Shown here: positions 19,641-31,290 of the stretch, in pieces
Numbering within the stretch: position 1 is the first letter of the stretch
Layout of the letters: each line of letters starts with the position of its first letter
Assembly: GCA_024509875.1 (NCBI GenBank)
Contig: JAMPIV010015279.1
Location: 496,001 to 560,000 of the forward strand
Reading direction: 5' to 3'
DNA length: 64,000 nucleotides
Source of the DNA: Oreohelix idahoensis
Lineage: Eukaryota; Mollusca; Gastropoda; Stylommatophora; Oreohelicidae
Notes under the pieces: model-generated
Told to the model about the DNA's origin: nothing
Database searches by the model: none
What the model saw: only the letters and a program-made list of their open reading frames with translations
Translations under genes and position numbers: made by a program

Positions 19641-21505
19641 TTTGTTTGTTTGTTCTCCGTGCTTCAATATGACTGATTTGATATCTGACTTGAATGTGTT
19701 TTTTTTAATAAGAAAGCGAAAAGAGGCTGAATAACACAAAAGTAAAATTTGCTCTACTCAATGACTCAGACACATGGCATGTAACAAAAAATTTCTCGTC
19801 AAAGATTCATACACCCCACATACGCTGCCCTCGACGCATCCTCCGTATCAAGCGGACAGTTGTATTAACAACAACAGACTTGTGGAATACAATCAGTCAG
19901 CAACCAGTGCAGTTGGAGATAACAAACAGGAAGTGAAGAAGAATGGGACAAGCCCCTAGGACACAATCAAGCAGCATAACGAGACATGTCCTTGTCTGAA
20001 ACCCATCAGGGAGGATACAAGAGAACATGGAAAAGAACGGTGGAACAGGGGGCTAAGGCAACGGGGATTTCGTTGGCAAGCTGAAAAAGATCGCCAAACA
20101 AAGAAATCGGTAGCAAAACAGCTACAGTCGTATGCGCCTTATCGGATTACAAAGAAAATTGATGATGATGTAGCGCTGTCTCCCTCTTGTTCGCTAGCCG
20201 TGAAACTTTTTCTCCTCCTATTATTGTTATCTAGCACGACAAGGTAGTCCCTATTTCTGTAGAAATTCGTCCTGTTATTCTTGTCTTCAATTTTCTTCGG
20301 CAGGTTATTTGAGCATTCCTTCTACATGCTCATTCTTCCATTATGTATTGTTTAACCTCTCATCGACCAAGGTTATCTTGTCCTATCTTATCAACCACAC
20401 CGGTTTTACCAGACCACTTGACTTGTTTTGCAGGCACGTCGAGGTGTTTGTTTGATTAATCGCTAACTAGACGGATTAAGAGTCTACATTTAGCGACACT
20501 CTAATTGTAAACCCAGACTTGTGGCGGCGAAGAAGGGAAAACAAACGTCTGTTTCGTGAACATGGCCGGCAAAAAATTGCCACCAAACCCATGTTGCGGG
20601 GGATGTCCAGGATGGATAACAGATATAACTTAAAGATAATGTGTTAATTTTGCAGACCTGGCCAGCTGGAAAGGCTTGGAGAAACTAGAATTTCTGAAGA
20701 TAACAATCCTGATAAAGATTAAGGCACGAAAGTGATATAAAGTGATATAACGGTTCCAGCAGATGACTTTGTTATAATAAAGAAATACGAGAAAGTAACA
20801 TCCTGGAGGGGATTATCAATGATAGTTCTGTGATGTAGTGAGTGTGGTAAACATGAAAATTAACAAAGGAAGTAGCAAGACCTTATATGATTACGGACTA
20901 CGTGCAGATGAGTTTGAAAATAACATGTAAGAGGACTATCTTATGTGTCAAATATTTCACTTATAATTTATTGCATTTTGAGATTACTTTACTGACTTCC
21001 AATTTCGTCAAGGAGAAATCATAGACAGTCAGGAACCGTGAATATTAGGGCCCTTATATAGGACTGGAAGGGAATTCTGATCTTATAAAGGAGTAACTCC
21101 AGACTTATCACTTAGCGTCCCAGGTTCTGTGATCCTACTTCAAGTGCACCCAGTTAGAAACCTAACCCAACTGAAACACGGCATCTTAAAACAGTTGGTC
21201 GACAATATTCGGAAGTTTCCTGGGCAACATGTCTGTGTTCACCCGATAATCGAAGTAACTTGTAATAAGAACATTTTATCATTTTATTTTTTTGCATTTG
21301 ACAAATATAAATGGCGTTTGGGAGTACAGTTGCAAATGAGGCTAGCAACTTCATCACTTAAAATGATTTATCTCATGAAATACCACTGCAAGAGGTGACT
21401 GCTTCGTGCGGGTTTCCTCACAAGGAACCAATAGTAGAGGTAGCCCCAGGCTCCAGAGGGAGCAGAGACTGGATGATGATATCATGGTGTATATTTTGAT
21501 TATAA
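19641..21505. other. Intergenic, nothing coding
   Basis: I found no gene. Only short unrelated frames are present, and no repeat that I could connect to others in the window. Confidence 0.4.
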
Positions 21506-21611
21506 TAAAACTTAACTCTTTAAGTCCGAAGAGCCAGTATACTGGCTCTCCTCCTAGACGCATTTGGCCCAATCAACAGTATACTGGCTTTCGTATCTCT
21601 TGATCCTTTCT

Positions 21612-21770
21612 AGAGCTGTTTTCAATGAAAGCTTTTATACTTGTAGCACAAGAGTAAAGTACATCCAATTACCTTCAGTTTCATATACAACAACAAAGTT
21701 ATTTATACATTTGAACATTTTTTAAAATTATTTCCAAACAACAACAATAAAAACACACAGGGTTGACAAT
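21612..21770 (+). repeat. 150-bp direct duplication, copy 1
   Basis: aaagcttttatacttgtagc through the aacaacaataaaaac segment recurs at 22020-22172 with about 95% identity. Confidence 0.85.
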
Positions 21771-22019
21771 TTCCTCTGTTTTACAACAATATGACCTGTT
21801 GTTGTACTTGTAATTTGTGAAATTAACAATCTTCTGAGTGTTTATTGATTAAAAACTGATTGTACTTTGCTAGAATACTCCTGTTTGTTACATTTTGAAA
21901 CTTTACACTTGGATATTCTCATGAGGAACAATTGTAGAAGAATTTTAATGAATACTTTTCCTCTAATTTTGCACCAGCTTCTTCTTTTGTCCTCCATTTT
22001 ACCTTGAATAACTAATCAT

Positions 22020-22172
22020 TTTTCAATTAAAGCTTTTATACTTGTAGCACAGGAGTAAAGTACATCCAATTACCTTCAGTTTCATATACAACAACAAAGT
22101 TATTTATGCATATGAACATTTTTAAAAATTATTTCCAAACAACAATAAAAACGCACTGGGGTGGCCATTTTT
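22020..22172 (+). repeat. 150-bp direct duplication, copy 2
   Basis: Second copy of 21612-21770, about 400 bp downstream, with a few substitutions and small indels. Confidence 0.85.
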
Positions 22173-22429
22173 GTTTGGGTCAAACCCACTTTTTTGCTTG
22201 GAACTGAAAGAGTTTTAAGTAAGTTTTATATGCATATTTATATATATTTCAATTGTTGTCTTCCGCTATCCAAAAGCACTTTCTTCCGACTCACTGGGTC
22301 TAAAATTAATGCTCAGGGAGAGTAAAATATTTTAGGAAGATGGAAACGGAGGTCGCTTGATGCTCATATCAGGAGACCCGGTACTTAAAAAGAAGCATTA
22401 GTTTCCTCTTAGCTTGTGGTACTCGTTGT

Positions 22430-23110
22430 CAGCAGTCGACATTAGACACCTACACCAGACGAGTCTTAAAAACGCTGGCAACCTTAGTAGTTACTCCCGC
22501 CTTGCTGAAAGGGACGTGCTACTGCCACCGTATTTGACACCTGAAGAGAAAGACCAGCCCAAAGCACATGTGGGAACCAACAACGACTGAAGCAGACGCC
22601 AACTGACCTCACATCGTCAGCTAAGTAGCATACAAGTTCAACCAATGGACATTTACAATTTTATTCTCTTATCCACCAAACATTAATATCGTCTGATGAT
22701 GACAAATGTCATCGTTTCATTTTTTTATAAACAACGTTATTTATTTTAATTTTGCTAACTCCAAAGTGATTATTAAACTTGTTATATGTAATTATAAATC
22801 TATATTCGATTTAATCATTATTGAATGTATTTGCATCCGTATGACTCAGTTTTTTTTTTTAACAAGCGCAGAGCTAGTAAATTATTAGTTGCTGAATCAC
22901 CTTCAGCTGGGGGCTTCGAAAATACTAGTCAATATTTCCTCACAGATGGGGCAGGAAAATAAAAGTTCATGACAGCTTAGATGGTCTCAGTTGTTATGCT
23001 TGTTTATCTTTAAAATCCCATGAGGCTCCCTGATGTAGAAGCATCATTCATCTGTTTATATCTCTGTTAAGAGTTATCTTGAGCGAAGTTTGATACCTTG
23101 GAAGACACTC
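22430..23110 (+). mobile_element. Repeat X, copy 1 (unclassified, LTR-end-like)
   Basis: Aligns with 45700-46400 over most of its length: ccagacgagtcttaaaaacg versus gagacgggtcttgatgacg, then cagctgggggcttcg versus cagttgggggcttga, then gaagcatcattcatctg, and ttatcttgagcgaag. A shorter inverted copy is at 54590-54830. The G-run followed by TG-like sequence looks like a polypurine tract and LTR start, so X may be the 3' end of an LTR retrotransposon. No domain is recognised. Confidence 0.55.
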
Positions 23111-23470
23111 TTGTTTTCTAGTTCCTTGTTGACATATCACATACCACAGTGTTTTCTAGTTTTCTTTTGACATATACGTTACATATTGTTTATTAATAGT
23201 CTGTTAAAATATTACAACCGAAAATTATTTCTACTTTTCTGTTGACATGTTACATCACAGCGTGTTTTCTTCCTTTCTTTTAAAATATTACATCACAAAT
23301 TCGTTTCTGTTTACATATTACACCATCAATTGCTTTCTTGTTTTCTGTTAACACAGTACATTTAAGACTGTTTTCTAAGCTTTCTGTTAACGTATTACAT
23401 CACAGACTGTTTTCTAGTTTTCTGTTAACACATGACATCACACAATTTAAAAAGTTTTGTCTCCATATTA
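23106..23470. repeat. Degenerate tandem repeat, unit about 45-50 bp
   Basis: About seven copies of a unit built on ttttctagttttctgttaac, then atattacatcacagactg. Copies are 70-85% alike. Confidence 0.75.
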
Positions 23471-24028
23471 CAGTAAACAGAATTTGCTATGTCTCAATAA
23501 CCACCGATCGATAAACTCAATAACAGAAGGTTGTATTTTCAACAAAGTTAAATGTCTGACTTGGCGACCGAACTCAAACCCACCTACATCATAAAACATG
23601 CTTAATCCTACAACCTGGACCCAGACAACCGCACGTAACTAGATCAATATTTTTAGCGATTGACTTCGATTTTGTCTTTTCATGAACATACCTGTTTGTG
23701 TGATGATTGTAGGTGGGCCTATGTTCTTTTCTAAATGTTGTTGTTTTTCTGTGTATCTGGGTTAATACGTAATATTAAGTAGTTAACTTAAGGATTGTGT
23801 TGTGTTGAAGATGTGTATAGTACGTGTACAGTCGAATATGTATAAAGTGTGTGTATGCCTGTGTGATGTGGAGTGGATCCTACAGATGTTGTGTGTGAGA
23901 GTGCGTGTGTGCTATAGTAAAAGTGTACGATGTGCGTGCATGTGTAGTGATGAAGTTGAGTAGTTATGTGCCACTAATTTATTCATTACACACCATCCCT
24001 CCTCCCCTTCAAAGGATGCATAGGATCC
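23471..24028. other. Intergenic; GT-rich end
   Basis: No gene. 23750-23960 is rich in tgtgtg words. Nothing else noted. Confidence 0.4.
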
Positions 24029-24268
24029 ATTGAGGCATATTGGAAATATGGTGTTAGGCCTATATATTCCTGACCATCGGCGCACTAGGTGTGATGTGGT
24101 CAGCATCACGCCGGTCGCCTTAAACTTCCCAGAGTTGCTCTGGTATACAATTCATGAGGCTGGGTCCACCCGTTTGCGGTCTAAAAAATCCCACCTCAAC
24201 TGGGGATCGAACCATGGACCACCAAGCTAGGAAGGCAGTGCACTAACCACTGCACTACCGTGGCTCCA
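24029..24268 (-). mobile_element. tRNA-derived SINE, family A copy 1
   Basis: Reverse-complemented it begins gagccacggtagtgcagtgg, then ttagtgcactgcc and ggttcgatcccc, a tRNA-like head with A-box-like and B-box words for RNA polymerase III. The body contains gacccagcctcatg and ggcgtgatgctgaccacatc. Two relatives share the body: 39671-39935 and 42424-42609. Non-coding; it would rely on a LINE RT for movement. Confidence 0.75.
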
Positions 24269-24470
24269 AGAAGCATAGGCCTTCAACAAATGTTTGCACT
24301 CTTGTCTTTTACTATCCGCTTAAAGTTTTTTCCACGTCTTCTTCATCCGTTCCATGTCTTTTCTCTGTGTATTTTTATGTACTCCTCTTTTTCACTGAAA
24401 TTGGGGATTCCGAAACAAAGTACTACCTTGTGATGCTATTAAAAGGTTTCTTTAATGTGTGTCATATGCC
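24263..24470 (-). pseudogene. LINE 3' tail fragment
   Basis: agcataggccttcaacaaat, ctttgtttcgg-type and atgctattaaaaggtttc words match the LINE tail at 12340-12560 with heavy decay. Directly abuts the SINE head at 24268. Confidence 0.6.
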
Positions 24471-24639
24471 TGTGCTGAGTGTGTGAATATGCATTAAGGG
24501 CTGTGAGCGAATGTCTCATGACTATGAACAGAGTGTGTAGTAATGTGCGCGTGATGTTGATGTGTACAAATTGTGTGAATATATGCTGAAGCCGTGTAAG
24601 GGTTGGGCGTGAATGTCTGATGATGAAGCTGTGAACTGC

Positions 24640-24925
24640 ACTCGTGCTGTGTATAACATATATGAGAAGACATGGCACCTTACTGAAGACCATAATTGAA
24701 GGAAGAGTTGAGAACAAACGTGCAAGAGGAAGACAGGGTTACACATGGGAAGATAACATCAAGACAAGGAGACAGGAAAGCATCTATCAGAGTGCACCAT
24801 CAAGACAAGGAGACAGGAAAGCATCTATCAGAGTGCACCATCAACACAAGAGACAGGAAAGCATCTATCAGAGTGCACCATCAACACGAGAGACAGAAGA
24901 TGTTGGAGTTCCAATGCAGCAGACC
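24640..24925 (+). pseudogene. LINE C-terminal fragment with 41-bp triplication
   Basis: The plus strand reads MRRHGTLLKTIIEGRVENKR and ARGRQGYTWEDNIK, the RG-R-xxTW block near the end of many LINE Pol proteins. A 40-41 bp unit (gacaggaaagcatctatcag, then agtgcaccatcaa) is then repeated three times (24771, 24812, 24852) before a degraded fourth. The unit length is not a multiple of three, so each copy shifts frame. Confidence 0.7.
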
Positions 24926-25414
24926 TTTGATGTGTAGATGGCAACTGATGAAGATGGTGATAATATGAAAGCTGGAGCCCTTTTTGTTACGAATGAAATT
25001 TTCGTTGTTCGTGGAGGTAAGCACGCAAAATATGATATTCACATCATATGCTACATCATTTCAACCCTCTTCTTAAAGATTACAAGATATGGCATTCCAA
25101 TGATAGATAACAACATACAAGATTTCTAATAAATAATAAGAAGATACAATTTATGCAGGGAGAAATAACATCATTAAAAAATTCTAACTTTACAGTCTGT
25201 GTCTATCGAGGTCGGTAACCCAGGGGCAGTGGGAATCTACTCTAGAAACACTGTAATTTTCAATGATCTACTTTGATAAAATCATGTCTGCAGAATTAGG
25301 TGGAAAATGAGTGTCAACTGTACAATGAAGAGTTCTAAAATGTCTTTCAGGATTAACTTTCTTGACTAAAGTGTAAGATGTCTGGTACGTTAAATTCTGG
25401 GGATTCTTCGTCAC

Positions 25415-25705
25415 TTGTTAGCTCTCAAAGTACAATAGGTCTTTAACAAAGTTATGCCAAGTCTTCCTGTCACGTGCCATCAACTCAAAGTCTTTTCATG
25501 TCTTTTTCATTCCCCTCATGTCCATCTCCAGTTCTCTTCTCCGCGTGCTTGGTCTCCCTCTACCTCTCTTACCCTGGGGATACCAGAAGAAGGACTGTCC
25601 GGGTAAGGCTATCAACAGATTTCCTCAGAGTGTGTCCTATCTATCTCTAGCGTCGTCTTCTCATCTCATGTTCCACTGGCATTTGTCTTGTTCTTGTAAC
25701 CATGG
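25415..25705 (-). pseudogene. LINE 3' tail fragment
   Basis: Matches the LINE tail family: aggtctttaacaaagttatg, ccaagtcttcctgtcacgtg, ttggtctccctctacctc, tgttccactggcatttg. Minus orientation, 5' truncated near 25700. Confidence 0.75.
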
Positions 25706-26007
25706 GGATATCGTGCTTATAAATGGCGGCTGTAGAGGACTAGACCGAACTTTTACTAGCGTACAAATTCTTTCTTATTTTCCCACCTCCGGCTCTTAAG
25801 GATCAACCAAATGATCAATTGAGATCTACCGGCAGTCGCGATCGACCGGTTGCTGAATCTTGGCTAACGAAACATGTTTTTAAATTTACTTCTTTTCGGT
25901 CTGTAGAGGATACAAAGGCAGACGATGGTAAATGACGACAAGCTCTGTTTAAACATTCACGTGTTATCTTGAAATTCTTCCTCTTCTTGTGATCGCATCT
26001 TTGATGT

Positions 26008-26720
26008 TTACACCGTCAGACGAGTTCTCATGATGAACTTGACCATTGTCTGGAGTTCCTCTTTAGCTCCATATAGCTTTGAGTTTAGTGTTGAGTCATT
26101 GGGCCAGTATATCTTTCTTAACTGGTCATACAGAGGACAGTCCTGTAGAACATGCTCAGCAGTTTGTTCGTTTAATCCACATGTGCACAGTGGTGAAGCA
26201 GACAATCGTAGCTTGTACGAGGTACATGTGTTTGTTCAGTTTGTTATGCCCTGTCCTGAGAAGAAGAATGGGGATCTGTCCCTGCCGGTCAAGAGCGTGG
26301 TAGTCGTCGTTGGGTTGATTCTGTTCTCTTCTGATAGTCTGGATAGCTCTCTTTTTCTCAAAGTATGTGACTTCATTATCTTCTTGTTCACATTCTCCTC
26401 CTTATTTTGCAAGTTTATCTGCCTTTTCATTTCCGGGTTGACCACAATGGGATGGTACCCACTGAAGTATGGTTCTCTTTTTGGCAGCTACCTTGCTTAG
26501 TTCATCTCTCAGATGTGGAAGTTTACCACCCTTGAGAGCTTGTAGGACAGACAGTGCATCTGTGAGGATGACTACCTGGTGGCAGTCAGAGTCCGTGTTA
26601 TAAATCATCTTTGCAGCTTGCTCTAAAGCTTGAACCTCAGCTGTATAGTTGGAACAGAATTTACCAGTGGGAATATGCCTAGTCTCATAGTGGTTGTCAG
26701 GATATGAGATAAAGACATCT
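26008..26720 (-). pseudogene. Jockey-type LINE RNase H and C-terminal tail
   Basis: From 26715 leftward the minus strand encodes an RNase H domain: AEVQALEQAAK (catalytic Glu), VVILTDALSVLQAL (Asp), then WVPSHCGQPGNEKADKLAK (last Asp). The N-terminal TDGS block is missing, so the fragment is 5' truncated. After a stop near 26402 and frame changes, the C-terminal tail follows (LCTCGLNEQTAEHVLQDCPLYDQLR, 26008-26205), a CxC...H...C zinc motif. It belongs to a different family from 8785-10130, judged by the differing tail. Confidence 0.85.
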
Positions 26721-27440
26721 TGAAATGAAATGAAAAGTCTTTATAGTTTCGTTTATCTACTTGTGTGTTTTACAGTTTATCTGCTGTCCCGTGTTTACAC
26801 GTTATATTTCCTGTTTTCAAACACGTATGTTTGTTTGTTTGTTTTATTAATTTCATTTAATCCGCACCTTGCATGCTTGTTATGCGCTCCTATAAATGTT
26901 TGCTCGTCCGTGAGTGCGTGTTTAAGTTCTCGTGTACTCGTTAATTTCTTTGCTCGCATATTTGATTAAAATTTGCCGCAAACTGTAAAAAAATGTTCAA
27001 CCTTGTTTTCCAAGCCCTACAATATTGTCAGAGATCTCTTTTGTAACCGCTGTTTTCCCAACTAGTGTTATAGAAAAAAAACTTTTTAAAAATTAATAAT
27101 AATATCAACAAACAGGTACAGAGTCAGTTTCAGAATTAAATAATACATTAAAAATACGAAATGTCTCAGGGGCGATAAAACCTGGGGACCGTAAATCCCG
27201 AAACATCCCGTGTTTTAGGACTATCGTTCAATTTTAAGACATCACCCTTAACTTTCTTTTTTTTATATTTTACTGTATCTTCCAAATTTACATGAAACCC
27301 CGATAACTACTTACTGATACAACAATCATGTCATACTTTGTGGCAATACATACAGAAAAAAGTACTTGATAATTTAACAAACAAATAATTAAAAAAAAGG
27401 AAGAGTTTGTATGCGAGAAACATGAGAGAATAGAACGTTT
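26721..27440. other. Intergenic, nothing coding
   Basis: No gene seen. AT-rich; adjoins the 32-bp satellite. Confidence 0.45.
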
Positions 27441-29700
27441 AGACAAACTCACTTAGAAATAAACGTACTCAGAGACAAACTCACTTAGAAATAAACGTAC
27501 TCAGAGACAAACTCATTTAGAAATAAACGTACTCAGAGACAAACTCATTTAGAAATAAACGTACTCAGAGACAAACTCATTTAGAAATAAACGTACTCAG
27601 AGACAAACTCATTTAGAAATAAACGTACTCAGAGACAAACTCATTTAGAAATAAACGTACTCAAAGACAAACTCATTTAGAAATAAACGTACTCAGAGAC
27701 AAACTCATTTAGAAATAAACGTACTCAGAGACAAACTCATTTAGAAATAAACGTACTCAGAGACAAACTCATTTAGAAATAAACGTACTCAGAGACAAAC
27801 TCATTTAGAAATAAACGTACTCAGAGACAAACTCATTTAGAAATAAAACGTACTCAGATAGAGACAAAAACTCATTTAGAAATAAAATCGAGTACTCAGA
27901 GACAAACTCATTTAGAAATAAACGTACTCAAAGACAAACTCATTTAGAAATAAACGTACTCAGAGACAAACTCATTTAGAAATAAACGTACTCAGAGACA
28001 AACTCATTTAGAAATAAACGTACTCAGAGACAAACTCATTTAGAAATAAACGTACTCAGAGACAAACTCATTTAGAAATAAACGTACTCAAAGACAAACT
28101 CATTTAGAAATAAACGTACTCAGAGACAAACTCATTTAGAAATAAACGTACTCAGAGACAAACTCATTTAGAAATAAACGTACTCAGAGACAAACTCACT
28201 TAGAAATAAACGTACTCAGAGACAAACTCATTTAGAAATAAACGTACTCAGAGACAAACTCATTTAGAAATAAACGTACTCAAAGACAAACTCATTTAGA
28301 AATAAACGTACTCAGAGACAAACTCATTTAGAAATAAACGTACTCAGAGACAAACTCATTTAGAAATAAACGTACTCAAAGACAAACTCATTTAGAAATA
28401 AACGTACTCAGAGACAAACTCATTTAGAAATAAACGTACTCAGAGACAAACTCATTTAGAAATAAACGTACTCAGAGACAAACTCATTTAGAAATAAACG
28501 TACTCAGAGACAAACTCATTTAGAAATAAACGTACTCAGAGACAAACTCATTTAGAAATAAACGTACTCAGAGACAAACTCATTTAGAAATAAACGTACT
28601 CAGAGACAAACTCATTTAGAAATAAACGTACTCAGAGACAAACTCATTTAGAAATAAACGTACTCAGAGACAAACTCACTTAGAAATAAACGTACTCAGA
28701 GACAAACTCACTTAGAAATAAACGTACTCAGAGACAAACTCATTTAGAAATAAACGTACTCAGAGACAAACTCATTTAGAAATAAACGTACTCAAAGACA
28801 AACTCATTTAGAAATAAACGTACTCAGAGACAAACTCATTTAGAAATAAACGTACTCAAAGACAAACTCATTTAGAAATAAACGTACTCAGAGACAAACT
28901 CATTTAGAAATAAACGTACTCAGAGACAAACTCATTTAGAAATAAACGTACTCAGAGACAAACTCATTTAGAAATAAACGTACTCAGAGACAAACTCATT
29001 TAGAAATAAACGTACTCAGAGACAAACTCATTTAGAAATAAACGTACTCAGAGACAAACTCATTTAGAAATAAACGTACTCAAAGACAAACTCATTTAGA
29101 AATAAACGTACTCAGAGACAAACTCATTTAGAAATAAACGTACTCAGAGACAAACTCATTTAGAAATAAACGTACTCAGAGACAAACTCATTTAGAAATA
29201 AACGTACTCAGAGACAAACTCATTTAGAAATAAACGTACTCAGAGACAAACTCACTTAGAAATAAACGTACTCAGAGACAAACTCATTTAGAAATAAACG
29301 TACTCAGAGACAAACTCATTTAGAAATAAACGTACTCAAAGACAAACTCATTTAGAAATAAACGTACTCAAAGACAAACTCATTTAGAAATAAACGTACT
29401 CAGAGACAAACTCATTTAGAAATAAACGTACTCAAAGACAAACTCATTTAGAAATAAACGTACTCAGAGACAAACTCATTTAGAAATAAACGTACTCAGA
29501 GACAAACTCATTTAGAAATAAACGTACTCAGAGACAAACTCATTTAGAAATAAACGTACTCAAAGACAAACTCATTTAGAAATAAACGTACTGATAGACA
29601 AACTCATTTAGAGAAAAACGTACTCAGAGACAAACTCATTTAGAAATAAACGTACTCAGAGACAAACTCATTTAGAAATAAACGTACTCAGAGACAAACT
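27441..29700. repeat. 32-bp satellite, about 70 copies
   Basis: Unit: agacaaactcatttagaaat then aaacgtactcag (32 bp). Register is lost only once, at 27841-27900, where two copies carry insertions. Variants are few: cacttag for catttag (27447, 28198, 28678, 28710, 29254) and caaag for cagag (for example 28089, 28281, 28793, 28857, 29369, 29433). Edges decay into similar words (29700-30060). 32 is not a multiple of three and stops occur in all frames, so it is not coding. Confidence 0.97.
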
Positions 29701-30064
29701 TCCACTGAAAATAGACATTGAAACAACAGACTTTTGATTTAAATTGTGAAGCAAGTTTAAAAACAATCTGTACGACAAACCTTCGCACTAACTTTAATTG
29801 AAAAAAACTCCGTGAGATTTAAACAACTGTAAGCTGACACAACAAACTTTGAGACGAAAAAAAAAGACTTTAGCACAAACCCACATTGAGATAAATATAC
29901 CCTGAGAAACTTTTCTTTAAAATAATTAAAACCACTTTCTGTCAACCTTGTGATATATAAATTCTAAGACAATCAAACTTGCAGACTTCAGTGAAACAAA
30001 CTATGAAACAAACTTTCACATAAATAAACTTTCTGATGAACAACTTTCACAGAAAATACAACGA
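29701..30064. repeat. Degenerate flank of the satellite
   Basis: Words such as aaacaaactttcacataaat and gacaaaccttcgcac echo the 32-bp unit without fixed period. No gene. Confidence 0.4.
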
Positions 30065-30655
30065 AAGACGTATGCAAAGGAGTTTAATTTTACCGGAACA
30101 AACCATACATACGCAAAAGGCTTAAGTTCACGGGATAGACATATGAAAAGGGCTTAATTTCGCCTGGACAAACATAATTACGCAAATGGCTTTGTTCTAT
30201 CGGGACAAACAGACATTTGCAAAGGGCGTAATTTCACGGGGACAAACAGCTATATTCAAAGGGTGTAATTTCACCGGGACAAACAGTCATATGTAAAGGA
30301 CTTAATTTCACCGGGACAGACAATCATATTTAAATTAGCTTAATTAAACCGGTAGAAACAGACAAATGCAAATAGCTTAATTTCACCGGTACAAACAGAC
30401 AAATGCAAATGGCTTAATTAAGCCGGTACAAGCAGACAAATGCAAATGGCTTAATTTCGCCGGTACAAACAGACAAATGCAAATGGCTTAATTAAACCGG
30501 TACAAACAGACAAATGCAAATGGCTTAATTACACCGGTACAGACAAATACAAATGGCTTAATTAAACCGGTACAAACAGACAAATGCAAATGGCTTAATT
30601 AAACCGGCGCAAACAGACAAATGCAAATGGCTTAATTACACCGGTACATTGTTTA
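30065..30655. repeat. 37-bp satellite, about 15 copies
   Basis: Unit: acaaacagacaaatgcaaat then ggcttaattaaaccggt (37 bp). Copies are nearly identical at 30350-30640 and increasingly diverged toward 30065. It ends about 30 bp before the hAT element. Confidence 0.92.
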
Positions 30656-30958
30656 CGCATTTTTTGGGGGGATGGTGAGTTTAGGATAGGGTTCCCATAA
30701 TGTTTTGTTCAAAAACGGGGACATTTCCAAATTTTTACCTAAAAAACCCGGGACATTTTGTAAAAAAAACGGGACATGTTAAAAATTAAGGTAAAGCACA
30801 AATAAATCTATTATATATTATATGTTGCACTTAAAATAAGATACTGATATAAAATTACACACATTAACTAACACAACTTCCACTTTAAAAAAGAATTCTA
30901 AATTACAAACATACTTAATTACAAAATCGCACCTTTAAAAAATACACAATAGTGAAGT

Positions 30959-31290
30959 TTATATTTCAGATTCATCAGAATATTTATCAGATTTATTGGC
31001 CTGTTCAAGAAGTTTTATTTTCTTCTGATATTTGGACATAGAACTCAGCACAAGAGAAATCCTTAAAATTGGTCTTTATAATGGCAAGCTTTCACTGTCT
31101 CAATTTTAAGTTTGTTTTTTTCATCTGTCCAAAGCGCATTTATTAATGAAAAAACACGTTCAACAGCTGCATTTGATCCTGGCAGTGCCAAACAAAAACT
31201 AACTAGGCATTTCAGGTTCTCAGCATTTATATCCTGCTTTGTAAAATGAGCGAACATCTCACACCATTTTCATCCCTTCATTTTTGCAAC
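30959..31290 (-). pseudogene. hAT transposase C-terminal (dimerisation) fragment
   Basis: The frame 31257-31063 reads FCLALPGSNAAVERVFSLIN, then LWTDEKNKLKIETVKA, the conserved hAT C-terminal dimerisation motif. After a frameshift near 31060 a second frame continues MSKYQKKIKLLEQANKSDKY to a stop at about 30959. Upstream, one stop precedes MFAHFTKQD, and then the LTR element interrupts at 31290. The catalytic DDE region is absent. Confidence 0.85.
31286..31290. repeat. 5-bp target duplication of LTR element, left
   Basis: gcaac, matching 37431-37435. Confidence 0.9.

Larger units (their letters stand above)
21512..22218. mobile_element. Possible TTAA-flanked non-autonomous element
   Basis: The left end reads ttaactctttaagtccgaag; the right end, reverse-complemented, reads ttaaaactctttcagttcca. 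These resemble the ends of the 138-bp MITE at 47191-47336 and start at TTAA, the piggyBac-type target. Inside are an 18-bp perfect palindrome (gagccagtatactggctc, 21531-21548), a second cagtatactggct at 21577, and a roughly 150-bp direct duplication (21612-21770 and 22020-22172). The ends do not match perfectly, so this is tentative. Confidence 0.4.

Noticed and set aside
24952..24980. Second hammerhead candidate (ctgatga ... gaaag)
   Set aside because: No complementary stem II between the two core words; similar chance hits at 22694 and 30032 also fail.
27441..29700. CRISPR-like array of direct repeats
   Set aside because: The 32-bp units are contiguous with no unique spacers, and the DNA is eukaryotic; it is a satellite.
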